From contig CAIRES010000051.1 in the NCBI GenBank assembly GCA_903877645.1, forward strand, positions 46,001 through 110,000: a stretch of DNA of 64,000 nucleotides, read 5' to 3'. Positions within the stretch are counted from its first letter, which is position 1; every line of letters starts with the position of its first letter. The translations under genes were made by a program, and so were the position numbers. This document shows positions 41,665-49,425 of this stretch, piece by piece. The DNA comes from an uncultured Bacteroidota bacterium. Its GTDB lineage: Bacteria > Bacteroidota > Bacteroidia > Chitinophagales > Chitinophagaceae. Under the pieces are notes generated by a model that saw nothing but the letters and a program-made list of their open reading frames with translations, was not told where the DNA came from and searched no databases.

Positions 41665-42759
41665 TTAATTCATCTGTACCACTTTCGTGGGGTCCAGGTT
41701 AGTATTCCTGATGGCAATGTTCTGCGCCACTTTCTGCGCCATCTCCAGGAATGCTTCTTTAGCTACCGCATCATCATCAAGCACAGCCGGCAACCCTTTA
41801 TCTCCACCTTCACGTATGCCCTGTACCAGGGGTATCTCACCTATAAATGGCAGATCGAACTGCTCGGCCATATTTCGTGCGCCTCCTTTGCCAAAAATAT
41901 AATATTTATTCTCAGGTAGCTCCTGCGGTGTAAAATAAGCCATATTTTCAACAATTCCGAGTATCGGAACGTTGATCTGTGGTTGTTTGAACATCATAAT
42001 GGCCTTGCGGGCATCGGCAGCGGCTACAGCCTGTGGGGTAGAAACGATCAAAGCCCCTGTTACCGGTACTGTTTGCACGATAGTAAGATGCACATCGCCG
42101 GTACCCGGGGGCATATCTACAACGAGGTAATCGAGGGCGCCCCAATGCACATCTGATATGAACTGCTTTAATGCAGAGCTGGCCATAGGGCCGCGCCACA
42201 TTACCGCCTGCTTTTCATCAATCAGCATACCTATCGATATGGCCTTGATACCATGGCGTTCCAGCGGTACGATCATGCCCTTGCCATTTATCTCGGTCAT
42301 TTTAGGGCGTTCATCGCGCAGGCCAAGCATGATAGGGATGGACGGACCATAAATATCAGCATCCAGCAAACCTACCGAAGCCCCAAGCTGTGCGAGCCCG
42401 ATGGCGAGGTTCACAGCCACAGTGGATTTGCCCACGCCACCCTTGCCTGAAGCTACCAATATGATATTCTTTACATCAGGCAATACTGCCTGGTTATCCT
42501 TCCTGTTGGTGCTTACGTTGGCCGTAAGGTGCACTTTTACCACTGCTTCTTTATCTACCAGCAAGTGTATGGCAGTGACACAAGCCCTTTCTATCATTTC
42601 CTTGAGCGGGCAGGCCGGGGTGGTGAGGATCACGGTAAAAGAAACGTTTTTGTCATCTATCACTATATCTTTCACCATATTCAGGGTCACCAGGTCCTTG
42701 CCCAGATCAGGCTCCTGCACTTCGCTCAATGCGGCGATCACTGCTTCTTTTGTTATCAT
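41665..42759 (-). CDS. Mrp/NBP35 family Fe-S cluster carrier ATPase
   Basis: A 364-residue cytosolic P-loop protein. Residues 1-90 are an MIP18/DUF59 domain (EVQEPDLGKDLVTLNMVKDI) and residues 97-350 the deviant Walker A ATPase (GKGGVGKST at 105-113; VDMPPGTGD). Mrp proteins carry and insert Fe-S clusters. The CxxC seen in E. coli ApbC after ENMAYF is replaced by FTPQELPENKYYIFG, so cluster binding must differ. The ATG at 42759 is preferred to an upstream start. Confidence 0.9.
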   Translation of the reverse strand: MITKEAVIAALSEVQEPDLGKDLVTLNMVKDIVIDDKNVSFTVILTTPACPLKEMIERACVTAIHLLVDKEAVVKVHLTANVSTNRKDNQAVLPDVKNIILVASGKGGVGKSTVAVNLAIGLAQLGASVGLLDADIYGPSIPIMLGLRDERPKMTEINGKGMIVPLERHGIKAISIGMLIDEKQAVMWRGPMASSALKQFISDVHWGALDYLVVDMPPGTGDVHLTIVQTVPVTGALIVSTPQAVAAADARKAIMMFKQPQINVPILGIVENMAYFTPQELPENKYYIFGKGGARNMAEQFDLPFIGEIPLVQGIREGGDKGLPAVLDDDAVAKEAFLEMAQKVAQNIAIRNTNLDPTKVVQMN

Positions 42760-42865
42760 ATAAACCTTTTGCTGCTTTAATTCCAGGAGCAAAAGTACGT
42801 TAAAAGGCGCTTAGCTTAAATGGAATTTAAACAAGATCTGAAGTATGGATTTCACTAATAACCAG

Positions 42866-42873
42866 TAATTTTG
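42866..42873 (+). promoter_or_regulatory. -7 promoter element of the PIN toxin-antitoxin pair
   Basis: TAATTTTG, perfect TAnnTTTG, 11 nt before the ATG at 42885; predicted leader about 5 nt. Confidence 0.55.
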
Positions 42874-42884
42874 TAAAAAAAACC

Positions 42885-43133
42885 ATGGGTACAATTAAAT
42901 CATATCAAAAACCAGGTACCGGTGGGGCATCAACGTTTGCCCTTTTGGTTGATGATATTAATAAAATGAGTGAGTCTGAGCAAAAGGTTTTATGGGTGCA
43001 GATCAATAAGGATAAGCTTTCCTCCTACGCCAAAGAATTAGACGCATCAGTCATCCCCCATAACTTATCATCCCCCGAAATAGATTTATTGATAAGCGAA
43101 GCACGCAAGAATGGCAAGCACAAAAAAGGTTAA
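42885..43133 (+). CDS. Antitoxin-like protein of PIN pair
   Basis: The 82-residue protein ends with a basic tail (EARKNGKHKKG), its middle rich in charged residues (LWVQINKDKLSSYAKEL), fitting a small antitoxin. It overlaps the PIN-domain gene by 23 nt, giving coupled translation. No DNA-binding fold is certain. Together they resemble the VapBC-like COG1569 pairs. Confidence 0.65.
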   Translation: MGTIKSYQKPGTGGASTFALLVDDINKMSESEQKVLWVQINKDKLSSYAKELDASVIPHNLSSPEIDLLISEARKNGKHKKG

Positions 43134-43524
43134 GCGTTATGTTATTGATGTAAACAGTCTCATTACCATTTTTATCAACCGCGAAATTGATTGGTTAGTT
43201 CATTTTGTTGCTAAAAATAATGTGGAGCTGTTTGTTGATACCACTCTTATTAACGAATTAAGAAGGGTATTGGAATATCCGAAGATCAAAAAGCTGCTTC
43301 CTTTTGATAGTATTTTCTATGTGAATCTCGTTTATGCAATCAGTACAAGTATAATAGCAAAGCCTTTTCATATAAAAAGCCCTGATCCGGAAGACAATTA
43401 TTTATACGATATAGCGCTCAGCGCCCATGCTAAATTGCTGGTTACAGGTGAGAAAGCACTATTGCTTTGGATAGATTCACCGGTCGAGACAATCTCGCTT
43501 TCTACCTTTAAGAAGCTTTTTTAA
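43111..43524 (+). CDS. PIN-domain toxin-like nuclease
   Basis: A 137-residue PIN-domain protein of the COG1569 type. Acidic residues of the metal site are D13 (YVIDVNSLI), E49 (LINELRRVLEYPKI) and D92/D95/D100 (PDPEDNYLYDIAL). The fourth position, usually Asp in VTGDKDLL, is Glu114 here (VTGEKALL). PIN toxins cleave RNA. Overlaps the antitoxin-like gene by 23 nt. Start at 43111 is set by the overlap; other starts are possible. Confidence 0.82.
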   Translation: MASTKKVKRYVIDVNSLITIFINREIDWLVHFVAKNNVELFVDTTLINELRRVLEYPKIKKLLPFDSIFYVNLVYAISTSIIAKPFHIKSPDPEDNYLYDIALSAHAKLLVTGEKALLLWIDSPVETISLSTFKKLF

Positions 43525-43600
43525 CCAAATTGCCCATAGTGGCTAAATAATATTAGTTTTTTTATAACAATAATCATTGTTCCCTGATTATCAAAAAATG

Positions 43601-43608
43601 TAGCTTTG
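43601..43608 (+). promoter_or_regulatory. -7 promoter element of the 223-aa secreted protein gene
   Basis: TAGCTTTG, perfect TAnnTTTG, 4 nt before the ATG at 43613. ATTG at 43576-43579 may be the -33 element (21 nt gap). Confidence 0.5.
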
Positions 43609-43612
43609 CTCA

Positions 43613-44284
43613 ATGAGATCTAAGTCTTTACCATATTCCTTTATTGTATTCTTTGTGCTGATGTGCAATTGTGTATCTGCGCAAACCAGTTTTGAGAATA
43701 TCATACAGATAGATGGTATAGCCATGACGGCAGATAGCCTGCGGGGTGTGCCTTATGCGGTCATCTCTATAAAAAGTAAGAACAGGGGAGTAGAGGCGAC
43801 GTACAACGGGGTTTTTTCGGTGGTATGTTATAAAGGAGATACGCTTGAATTTTCGAGTGAAGGATTCAGGCCGAAGGAGTATATAGTACCTGCCACAGTT
43901 AAAGGCCAGTACTTCTCGATGATACAATTGATGGTGCAGGATACTTTTTACCTTCCCGAAACTATTGTAAAGCCGCTGCCTTCCAAAGAAGGATTTACTT
44001 ATGCCTTTCTGCACTGGCGCATACCTAATGACCAGTACGAACTCGCCCGCCGCAATACTGATGCTTATTTTTTGAAGGCGCTGGCCTACACCCTGCCAAT
44101 AGACGGGCATGAGGCACAATCAAGGTTATTGCAGAAGCAGGCCAACGAAGCGGTCTACTACGGACAGCAGCCACCTATGAACATCTTTAATCCTATAGCG
44201 TGGGGACAATTCTTTGAAGCCTGGAAGCGGGGCGATTTCCGTACCAAGAGCAATCCATACATCAACGATAGTAATAACTACTAA
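43613..44284 (+). CDS. Secreted protein with carboxypeptidase-regulatory-like domain
   Basis: The 223-residue protein has a signal peptide (FIVFFVLMCNCVSAQ) and a beta-sandwich domain of the CarboxypepD_reg-like type: LRGVPYAVISIKSKNRG, EATYNGVFSVVCYKGDTLEF, FSSEGFRPKEYIVP. The C-terminal ~90 residues (LPETIVKPLPSKEGFTYAFL and onward) are typical of a family of unknown function in Bacteroidota. It probably is periplasmic or surface-exposed. Convergent with the OmpA gene by 3 nt. Confidence 0.75.
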   Translation: MRSKSLPYSFIVFFVLMCNCVSAQTSFENIIQIDGIAMTADSLRGVPYAVISIKSKNRGVEATYNGVFSVVCYKGDTLEFSSEGFRPKEYIVPATVKGQYFSMIQLMVQDTFYLPETIVKPLPSKEGFTYAFLHWRIPNDQYELARRNTDAYFLKALAYTLPIDGHEAQSRLLQKQANEAVYYGQQPPMNIFNPIAWGQFFEAWKRGDFRTKSNPYINDSNNY

Positions 44285-44287
44285 GGG

Positions 44288-45073
44288 TTATTTACTCAGC
44301 ACCCTTATCTCTACCCTACGGTTGGCTTGTTGTTCATCCTCTGTAGTTGCCGGATAGACTTTTGGATGGGTGGTACCGAATCCCACATACTTCATCCTGT
44401 TTTTAGCTATGCCTTTTGCTGTGAGGTAGTCATACACTGCTTTTGCCCTTAACTTAGACAAGTCGTCGTCGTTGCTGTAGGGGCCGGTGTTGCTGGTACT
44501 CATACCTTTGCAGCATACATGCCCTTCCACCTGTATGTGCATTGTTTTATTGGTGTTCAGAAAGTCAACAAGGTTTTGTAGCTCAGGCATAGATGCAGGA
44601 AGGATATCAGGCAGGCCACCCTCAAAAAAGATGTTTTTCAATGCCACCGTTTCATTTACTGCTATATTATTATCGAGATGGGTAGTAGCCGCAGGTATGA
44701 TCAGTACCTTCCTGTCTGGTGCATAACCGCCTTTAGCGGTCATGGTTGGGCGGTCTATTTTTCCTTTGCCCGCATAGGTGATGTCATTTTTATTAAAGCC
44801 TTTTGATACGAGATAGTCCTGCACATTCATTGCCCGCTCTGTAGATACCGAATCATTGTGTTCAGCTGTACCCCTGTAATCCGCATAGCCCAGCAGCATC
44901 AGCTTTTGCCCCGGTTGAATACTTTTTTTGCTGATCAGCTTATTGATATAGGCAGCACTCTGTGTATTTACAGTAGTTTCTTTCAATGCAAAATGCACAG
45001 CAAAAGAATCGGTGCGCTGACCATAGCTTAAGGTGGCACAACATAAGAAGCAAAGAAGCAGAGCGTTTTTCAT
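44288..45073 (-). CDS. OmpA-family protein with tandem OmpA_C domains
   Basis: The 261-residue product (ATG at 45073) has a signal peptide (LLLCFLCCATLSYGQ) and two OmpA C-terminal domains in a row. In the first, LMLLGYADYRGTAEHNDSVS and RAMNVQDYLVSKGF; in the second, IQVEGHVCCKGMST, LSKLRAKAVYDYLTAKGI and ANRRVEIRVLSK. Such domains bind peptidoglycan non-covalently. There is no membrane beta-barrel. A perfect -7 box lies 4 nt before the ATG. Confidence 0.88.
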   Translation of the reverse strand: MKNALLLCFLCCATLSYGQRTDSFAVHFALKETTVNTQSAAYINKLISKKSIQPGQKLMLLGYADYRGTAEHNDSVSTERAMNVQDYLVSKGFNKNDITYAGKGKIDRPTMTAKGGYAPDRKVLIIPAATTHLDNNIAVNETVALKNIFFEGGLPDILPASMPELQNLVDFLNTNKTMHIQVEGHVCCKGMSTSNTGPYSNDDDLSKLRAKAVYDYLTAKGIAKNRMKYVGFGTTHPKVYPATTEDEQQANRRVEIRVLSK

Positions 45074-45077
45074 GATG

Positions 45078-45085
45078 CAAAGGTA
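45078..45085 (-). promoter_or_regulatory. -7 promoter element of the OmpA-family gene
   Basis: TACCTTTG on the minus strand, perfect TAnnTTTG; spacing to the ATG 4 nt. Confidence 0.55.
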
Positions 45086-45162
45086 AACAGACAAATATTA
45101 CCAAAGGGGTGATTTTTGGAGCAGCGCCCATTTGTCCCACACCTCTGAGGTGTACCTTTGCT

Positions 45163-46287
45163 CTATCCCTTTACATCCAGTATATCCCGCAGCGCATTAC
45201 CGAGTATATTAAAGGCATATACTATTAGCATGATAGCAATGCCCGGTATAAGGGCAAGCAATGGCCTGTTGGTCAGCAGGAAGTTATAATGCTCCTTGAT
45301 CATTAAGCCCCATGATGGGGCAGGGGGCTGCACCCCAAAGCCCAGGAAACTAAGTCCTGCCTCAATAAGAATTGCCGCAGCGAAGTTACCGGCTGCTATA
45401 ACAATTATAGGGCCAGCAATGTTGGGCAGAATATGGCGGAAGATAATGCGCATATCACCCAGGCCGAGCGCTCTTGCAGCGGTAACGTACTCCTGCTCTT
45501 TGATGGCCATCACCTGCCCCCTGATGAGGCGTGCTGCTCCTACCCACATACTGAGGCCGATGGCAATGAATATTTCCCAGAAGCCTTTACCGATAGTAAG
45601 TGTAATGGCGAATACCAGCAGGAGGGTAGGAATGGCATAAAGTATGTTGATGACCCACATCACTGCATTATCCACCCATCCGCCATAATAGCCCGCCAGC
45701 GAGCCGAGGATGATACCAATAGTAAGAGAGAGCAGTACAGCTACCAGCCCTACTGATAACGTAACCCGTGAGCCAATGATGAGCCGGGAAAGAATATCGC
45801 GGCTGAAGCGGTCTGTGCCCAGGTAGAAGGTATGCGTAGCAATATTGTGCGTGTTGATGTATTGTTGCTGTGCCGACTGCATCTCCTGCAGCATACCGTC
45901 GGGTATCAATTGTGCTGCTGTATAGGTAAGCGTATCTTCTATACCATCGTCGATATAGTGTCGCACCACAATTTTGTCGCCATCAAACCTATAGCCGTTT
46001 ACCGGTATGGCATTGTATGCAGAAGGAGTGCCATTGAACCATTCGAAAAGACGGTTATTGTGTTTTGGTATATTGGCCTTGGGGATATACAGCAGTTGTG
46101 TGGTAAAGCCGGGCTGTTTTGCGCCCAGTTCTATGATCATATTATTAGCCGACGGAGTTTTGTCGGGTACCAGTATGTAAGCAAATACGGATACCAGGCA
46201 GGTAAGCGAAATGATACAAAGCGCTACCACTGCTGAAGGTTTTTTCAGAAGTTGCCTGATGATGCTCTTATGCGTATCATTTTCCAA
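45163..46287 (-). CDS. ABC transporter permease, oligopeptide/dipeptide (OppC/DppC) type
   Basis: The 374-residue protein has an N-terminal transmembrane helix (VVALCIISLTCLVSVFAYIL), a large extracytoplasmic insertion of about 130 residues, and then the permease core with TM helices and the EAA-like loop EQEYVTAARALGLGDMRIIFRHILPN. Motifs GTDRFSRDILSRLIIGSR and EAGLSFLGFGVQPPAPSWG are the OppC signatures. Partner permease, ATPases and binding protein are not adjacent. The long insert after TM1 is known in Bacteroidota members. Confidence 0.9.
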   Translation of the reverse strand: MENDTHKSIIRQLLKKPSAVVALCIISLTCLVSVFAYILVPDKTPSANNMIIELGAKQPGFTTQLLYIPKANIPKHNNRLFEWFNGTPSAYNAIPVNGYRFDGDKIVVRHYIDDGIEDTLTYTAAQLIPDGMLQEMQSAQQQYINTHNIATHTFYLGTDRFSRDILSRLIIGSRVTLSVGLVAVLLSLTIGIILGSLAGYYGGWVDNAVMWVINILYAIPTLLLVFAITLTIGKGFWEIFIAIGLSMWVGAARLIRGQVMAIKEQEYVTAARALGLGDMRIIFRHILPNIAGPIIVIAAGNFAAAILIEAGLSFLGFGVQPPAPSWGLMIKEHYNFLLTNRPLLALIPGIAIMLIVYAFNILGNALRDILDVKG

Positions 46288-46295
46288 TTTCAGCG

Positions 46296-47660
46296 TCAGT
46301 TCAGTCCGTGCTCACTCACCAGGTAGATCAGTTGTGCCATTACTACTGCGCCAAGGCTCAGTTCGCGGTGGTTCACCTGTTCAAATGTATCGTTGTTGGT
46401 ATGGTGCAGGTCGAAGTAGCGTTGCGAATCTGGGATGAGCCCGGCAAGAGGCACCTTTTTTTTGTCGTGTATAGGCTCTATGTCTGATCCGCCTTCTTCG
46501 CGACTGAAGTCGTAAACGCCATAAGGCAGGAAAAGATCTTTGTAGCTCTTTATCTTATTTTTTTGCTGATCACTCATCACCAGCCCTATGCCGCGCGGAG
46601 AAAACCCTCCGGCATCTGATTCTATAGCTATCACGTGCTGTTCATTTTTTGCGATGGCAGAATCGGCGTATGCCTGTCCGCCCTTCTGCCCATTCTCCTC
46701 GTTCATAAATAATACTGCGCGTATAGTGCATTTGGGTTTCATGCCCAGTGCCTTCATCGCCCGGATGATCTCTATGGCCTGTACGCAGCCTGCACCATCG
46801 TCTGTGGCTCCTTCGCCTACATCCCATGAGTCGAGGTGGCCACCTACCGTGATGATCTGTTCGGGGGTTTCTGTTCCCTTAATTTCACCGATCACATTGT
46901 AGGAGCGCACCATTTTTGGCATCATGTGGCACTCCGAAGTCATGATGGCGCTTACGGGTTCTTTTGCCAATGCTTTTTCGAGGCGGTCGGATGTCTTGTT
47001 ACCCAGTGCCATTGCGGGGACTTTTGCAAAGGAGTCGTTGTAGTGGGTGCCGCCTGTATGCGGAAAATCATCTTCGCCGGTAGACATAGAGCGGATGATA
47101 ATGCCTACCGCACCTTTTCTGGCTGCAGCTGAAGGCCCGCCGCCACGGTATCTTACGGCATCACCATATCCCTGGAAAGTGAAAATGAAATCCTGTCGGA
47201 AGCGGTAATCAAAGAAAACGATCTTGCCTTTTACCTGTTCATCGGGGAGGGCTTTCAGTTCGTCAAAATTATGTACCAGTATTATTTCCGCTTTCAGTGG
47301 TTTGCCGCCAGTGCCCTGGCTGTTGCCCAGCGACAGTGCCTGTACATACTCATACTTGCCGCCTATGTTCAGTTCCAGGCTTTCTTTTCCCCTGTAGAAA
47401 TAAGGCACATCAGCAGCCTGCAGCCATACCTTATCGGCGCCGGCTTCCTTCATGGCATCCTCACCCCATAGTACAGCCTTTGCGGCTTCGGGCGATCCGC
47501 TGATGCGGTGGCCGACACGCTTGCACAACACCCTAAGATTATTGTAGCAATTGCTGTGCAGCATGATCTCATCCGATATTTTGCGAAACATCAGGGAATC
47601 CTGTCCGAATGAAGTGCCTGCCGTAAGCAGTGCGAAAAATAGAAGTAGGCGTGATCTCAT
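46296..47660 (-). CDS. M28 family zinc aminopeptidase with PA-domain insert
   Basis: The 454-residue secreted enzyme has a signal peptide (LLLFFALLTAGTSFGQ), an N-terminal helical part, a PA (protease-associated) insertion (KIVFFDYRFR to MALGNKTSDR), and the M28 catalytic core: GGHLDSWDVGEGATDDGAGC (His/Asp zinc ligands), NEENGQKGG (general base Glu), ESDAGGFSP, and DLHHTNNDTFE (final His). It probably trims N-terminal residues of peptides in the periplasm. It ends 8 nt before the start of the peptide permease gene, so the two may be co-expressed for peptide uptake. Confidence 0.92.
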   Translation of the reverse strand: MRSRLLLFFALLTAGTSFGQDSLMFRKISDEIMLHSNCYNNLRVLCKRVGHRISGSPEAAKAVLWGEDAMKEAGADKVWLQAADVPYFYRGKESLELNIGGKYEYVQALSLGNSQGTGGKPLKAEIILVHNFDELKALPDEQVKGKIVFFDYRFRQDFIFTFQGYGDAVRYRGGGPSAAARKGAVGIIIRSMSTGEDDFPHTGGTHYNDSFAKVPAMALGNKTSDRLEKALAKEPVSAIMTSECHMMPKMVRSYNVIGEIKGTETPEQIITVGGHLDSWDVGEGATDDGAGCVQAIEIIRAMKALGMKPKCTIRAVLFMNEENGQKGGQAYADSAIAKNEQHVIAIESDAGGFSPRGIGLVMSDQQKNKIKSYKDLFLPYGVYDFSREEGGSDIEPIHDKKKVPLAGLIPDSQRYFDLHHTNNDTFEQVNHRELSLGAVVMAQLIYLVSEHGLN

Positions 47661-47772
47661 GCGATAAAAGTAATAGAAATGAACTCAATAATATATTTAA
47701 TGACAATTAAGATGTAAATGATTGATCAACAAATTTCGGCCGTCATAGCTTTAGGAGCGGCGGGTCAACAAA

Positions 47773-48324
47773 TTATTCCTTCCCACTCATCCCTTTGAAC
47801 TGATGGTGCGTTTCTTTGAACAGCACATTGAACGTAGTAAGCGAGCCGTATATGGCAGTGATGTACTGCTCCAGGTCTACTTTGTCATCATCGGTCATCA
47901 CTTTGTGGGCATTTATCTTTTGCTCCATCACCCGCAAACGGTCGCGTACCATGATTATTTTATGGAAGAAAGTGTCTATCGGCAATTCTTTGGATTGCAG
48001 TGTGCTGTCGCCGGGCTTCAGGATCATGGTGCCATTGCGCCAGCGGGTGGCGATGGGTACGATCTGCATCTCGTGCAGGCGCTGGTCCAGTATGTTGCTG
48101 AGGGCCTGTTCAATATCTGCAATGGTGATGGCCTCGGCGGCCCCTGCCTCGCCCGCAGGTACTTCGTCTGTAATTTTGAGGCCATCGTAGTCTTTGCTGA
48201 TGCTCTTGGTGCCTTGCTGCGACTTGAACCAGATGATGTAAAATTCGGAAGCGGTATCTACGATAACGCCCCTGCCGAAATGCTGATGGTCTACGCGGGA
48301 GCCTATGCCGGTTTGTGTGTTCAT
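47773..48324 (-). CDS. Conserved hypothetical cytoplasmic protein (183 aa)
   Basis: No signal peptide or membrane helix. Residues 1-50 (GIGSRVDHQHFGRGVIVDTA, IIWFKSQQGTKSIS) look like a small Tudor/CarD-like beta-barrel, which is a weak suggestion. The remainder is helical with LSNILDQRLHEMQIVPIATR and a C-terminal KINAHKVMTDDDKVDLEQYI. No family can be named. Upstream DinB gene is transcribed the same way, 40 nt away. Confidence 0.6.
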   Translation of the reverse strand: MNTQTGIGSRVDHQHFGRGVIVDTASEFYIIWFKSQQGTKSISKDYDGLKITDEVPAGEAGAAEAITIADIEQALSNILDQRLHEMQIVPIATRWRNGTMILKPGDSTLQSKELPIDTFFHKIIMVRDRLRVMEQKINAHKVMTDDDKVDLEQYITAIYGSLTTFNVLFKETHHQFKGMSGKE

Positions 48325-48364
48325 GGGAAATGATTAAGAAGCCCAAAATAAGGCAAAAGATCAC

Positions 48365-48844
48365 CTATTTCCAATTTCCCAGTAATCTCCTGATCACAAT
48401 GATCTCGCCGGTATGGTAGCTGGTGTGGTCGGCTATGAGCATGGCCTCGCGCAGCAGGTTCTGGCCATCGCCCCATTTAAAGGGTGTGTACAGGTCCGCA
48501 TCCTTGTCTTCGAGGAGGGCGATAAATTCTTTGGTGTCTTTTTTTATTTGTTTGATACAGTCATTCCATGCCGCTGCATCTTTGGGTGCTTTCTCCTTCG
48601 GCCAGTAGTTGTCGGGCCATTTGATGGCTTTGTATTTAGGGTTGCGGGAGAAGTCGAGAATATCGTTCTGGGTAATACGTATATGCTCTGCGATCTGCCA
48701 CAGGCTGTAGGGTAGGCCATCGGGCACTACGCCTCTTAGTTTTGCAGGTATGCCCTTTAGCGCCTCTTCAAGCGTTACGTGGGCATTGCCTTTTGTGATC
48801 AACTGTTTGAGCTGATGGATGAGTAGGGCGTTGTCTGTTTTCAT
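48365..48844 (-). CDS. DinB-like metalloenzyme
   Basis: From the ATG at 48844 the 159-residue protein is a DinB/YfiT four-helix-bundle with His residues at the usual metal positions: WQIAEHIRITQNDILD and HTSYHTGEIIVIRRLLG. DinB superfamily proteins include bacillithiol and mycothiol transferases, but most are uncharacterised. Likely paired with the 183-aa gene downstream on the same strand. Confidence 0.85.
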   Translation of the reverse strand: MKTDNALLIHQLKQLITKGNAHVTLEEALKGIPAKLRGVVPDGLPYSLWQIAEHIRITQNDILDFSRNPKYKAIKWPDNYWPKEKAPKDAAAWNDCIKQIKKDTKEFIALLEDKDADLYTPFKWGDGQNLLREAMLIADHTSYHTGEIIVIRRLLGNWK

Positions 48845-48874
48845 AGTAGTTGGCTTGATGATAAATATGTTTAG

Positions 48875-48916
48875 GTTCACACAAAGGGCACAAAGGGTTC
48901 ACAAGGGTCACAAAGT
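48875..48916 (+). repeat. Inverted repeat, left end of GxxExxY unit
   Basis: GTTCACACAAAGGGCACAAA begins a 42-nt string of CACAAAGG-like words. Its reverse complement is about 80% identical to 49311-49352. It overlaps the last codons and stop of the GxxExxY gene. Confidence 0.7.
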
Positions 48917-49288
48917 GCCATTTATCAATCTTCGCACGCCATCTTTGAATAATGGTGTATTGAAGTTAATAAGCAAACCTAATTTACATCCGGACAATTT
49001 TAGATAAGTGAGTAGCTGGGCCAAATGCAAGTCGCAAATGGCTTCAACTGATTTTATTTCGATAATTAATTTATTTTCAACTTTTAGATCTATTCTGTAT
49101 CCTGCATCCATCCTCACTTCTTCATACACTAGTGGCATGGGTACCTGCCTTTCTGCATATATTCCTTGTTTGGCAAGCTCATAATGTAAGCATGCCTCAT
49201 AAGCACTCTCTAATAATCCGGGCCCCAGAGTTCTGTGTATTTTTAGGCCGCGGTCAAAAACTATTTTTGCCAGTTCGTTTTCGCTCAT
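48908..49288 (-). CDS. GxxExxY family protein
   Basis: The 126-residue protein is named for its motif GPGLLESAYEACLHYEL (G-x-x-E-x-x-Y), followed by VPMPLVYEEVRMDAGYRIDL and ENKLIIEIKSVEAICDLHLA. This is a PD-(D/E)xK nuclease-like pattern: D in GYRIDL, ExK in IEIKSV. Function is undescribed. It is bracketed by inverted CACAAAGG-type repeats, as a small mobile or selfish unit might be. Confidence 0.88.
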   Translation of the reverse strand: MSENELAKIVFDRGLKIHRTLGPGLLESAYEACLHYELAKQGIYAERQVPMPLVYEEVRMDAGYRIDLKVENKLIIEIKSVEAICDLHLAQLLTYLKLSGCKLGLLINFNTPLFKDGVRRLINGTL

Positions 49289-49310
49289 AATATATTTCGC
49301 ACATCATTTA

Positions 49311-49352
49311 GCTTTGTGTTCCTTGTGAGTCCTTTGTTCCCCTTGTGTGAAC
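49311..49352 (+). repeat. Inverted repeat, right end of GxxExxY unit
   Basis: GCTTTGTGTTCCTTGTGAGT begins the right arm, and its reverse complement matches 48875-48916 closely. It lies 22 nt before the GxxExxY start codon. Confidence 0.7.
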
Positions 49353-49425
49353 AAAGCTATCGCACTGTAAATTAAATAAATAAAATCCTCACTATTACTG
49401 TAGATTGTTTTTATTTTTACCGCCA

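Noticed and set aside
45139..45160. CACACCT-CTG-AGGTGT palindrome as a third RAYT REP
   Set aside because: It shares only a short CACACCT with the RAYT palindromes and could be chance or a weak terminator.
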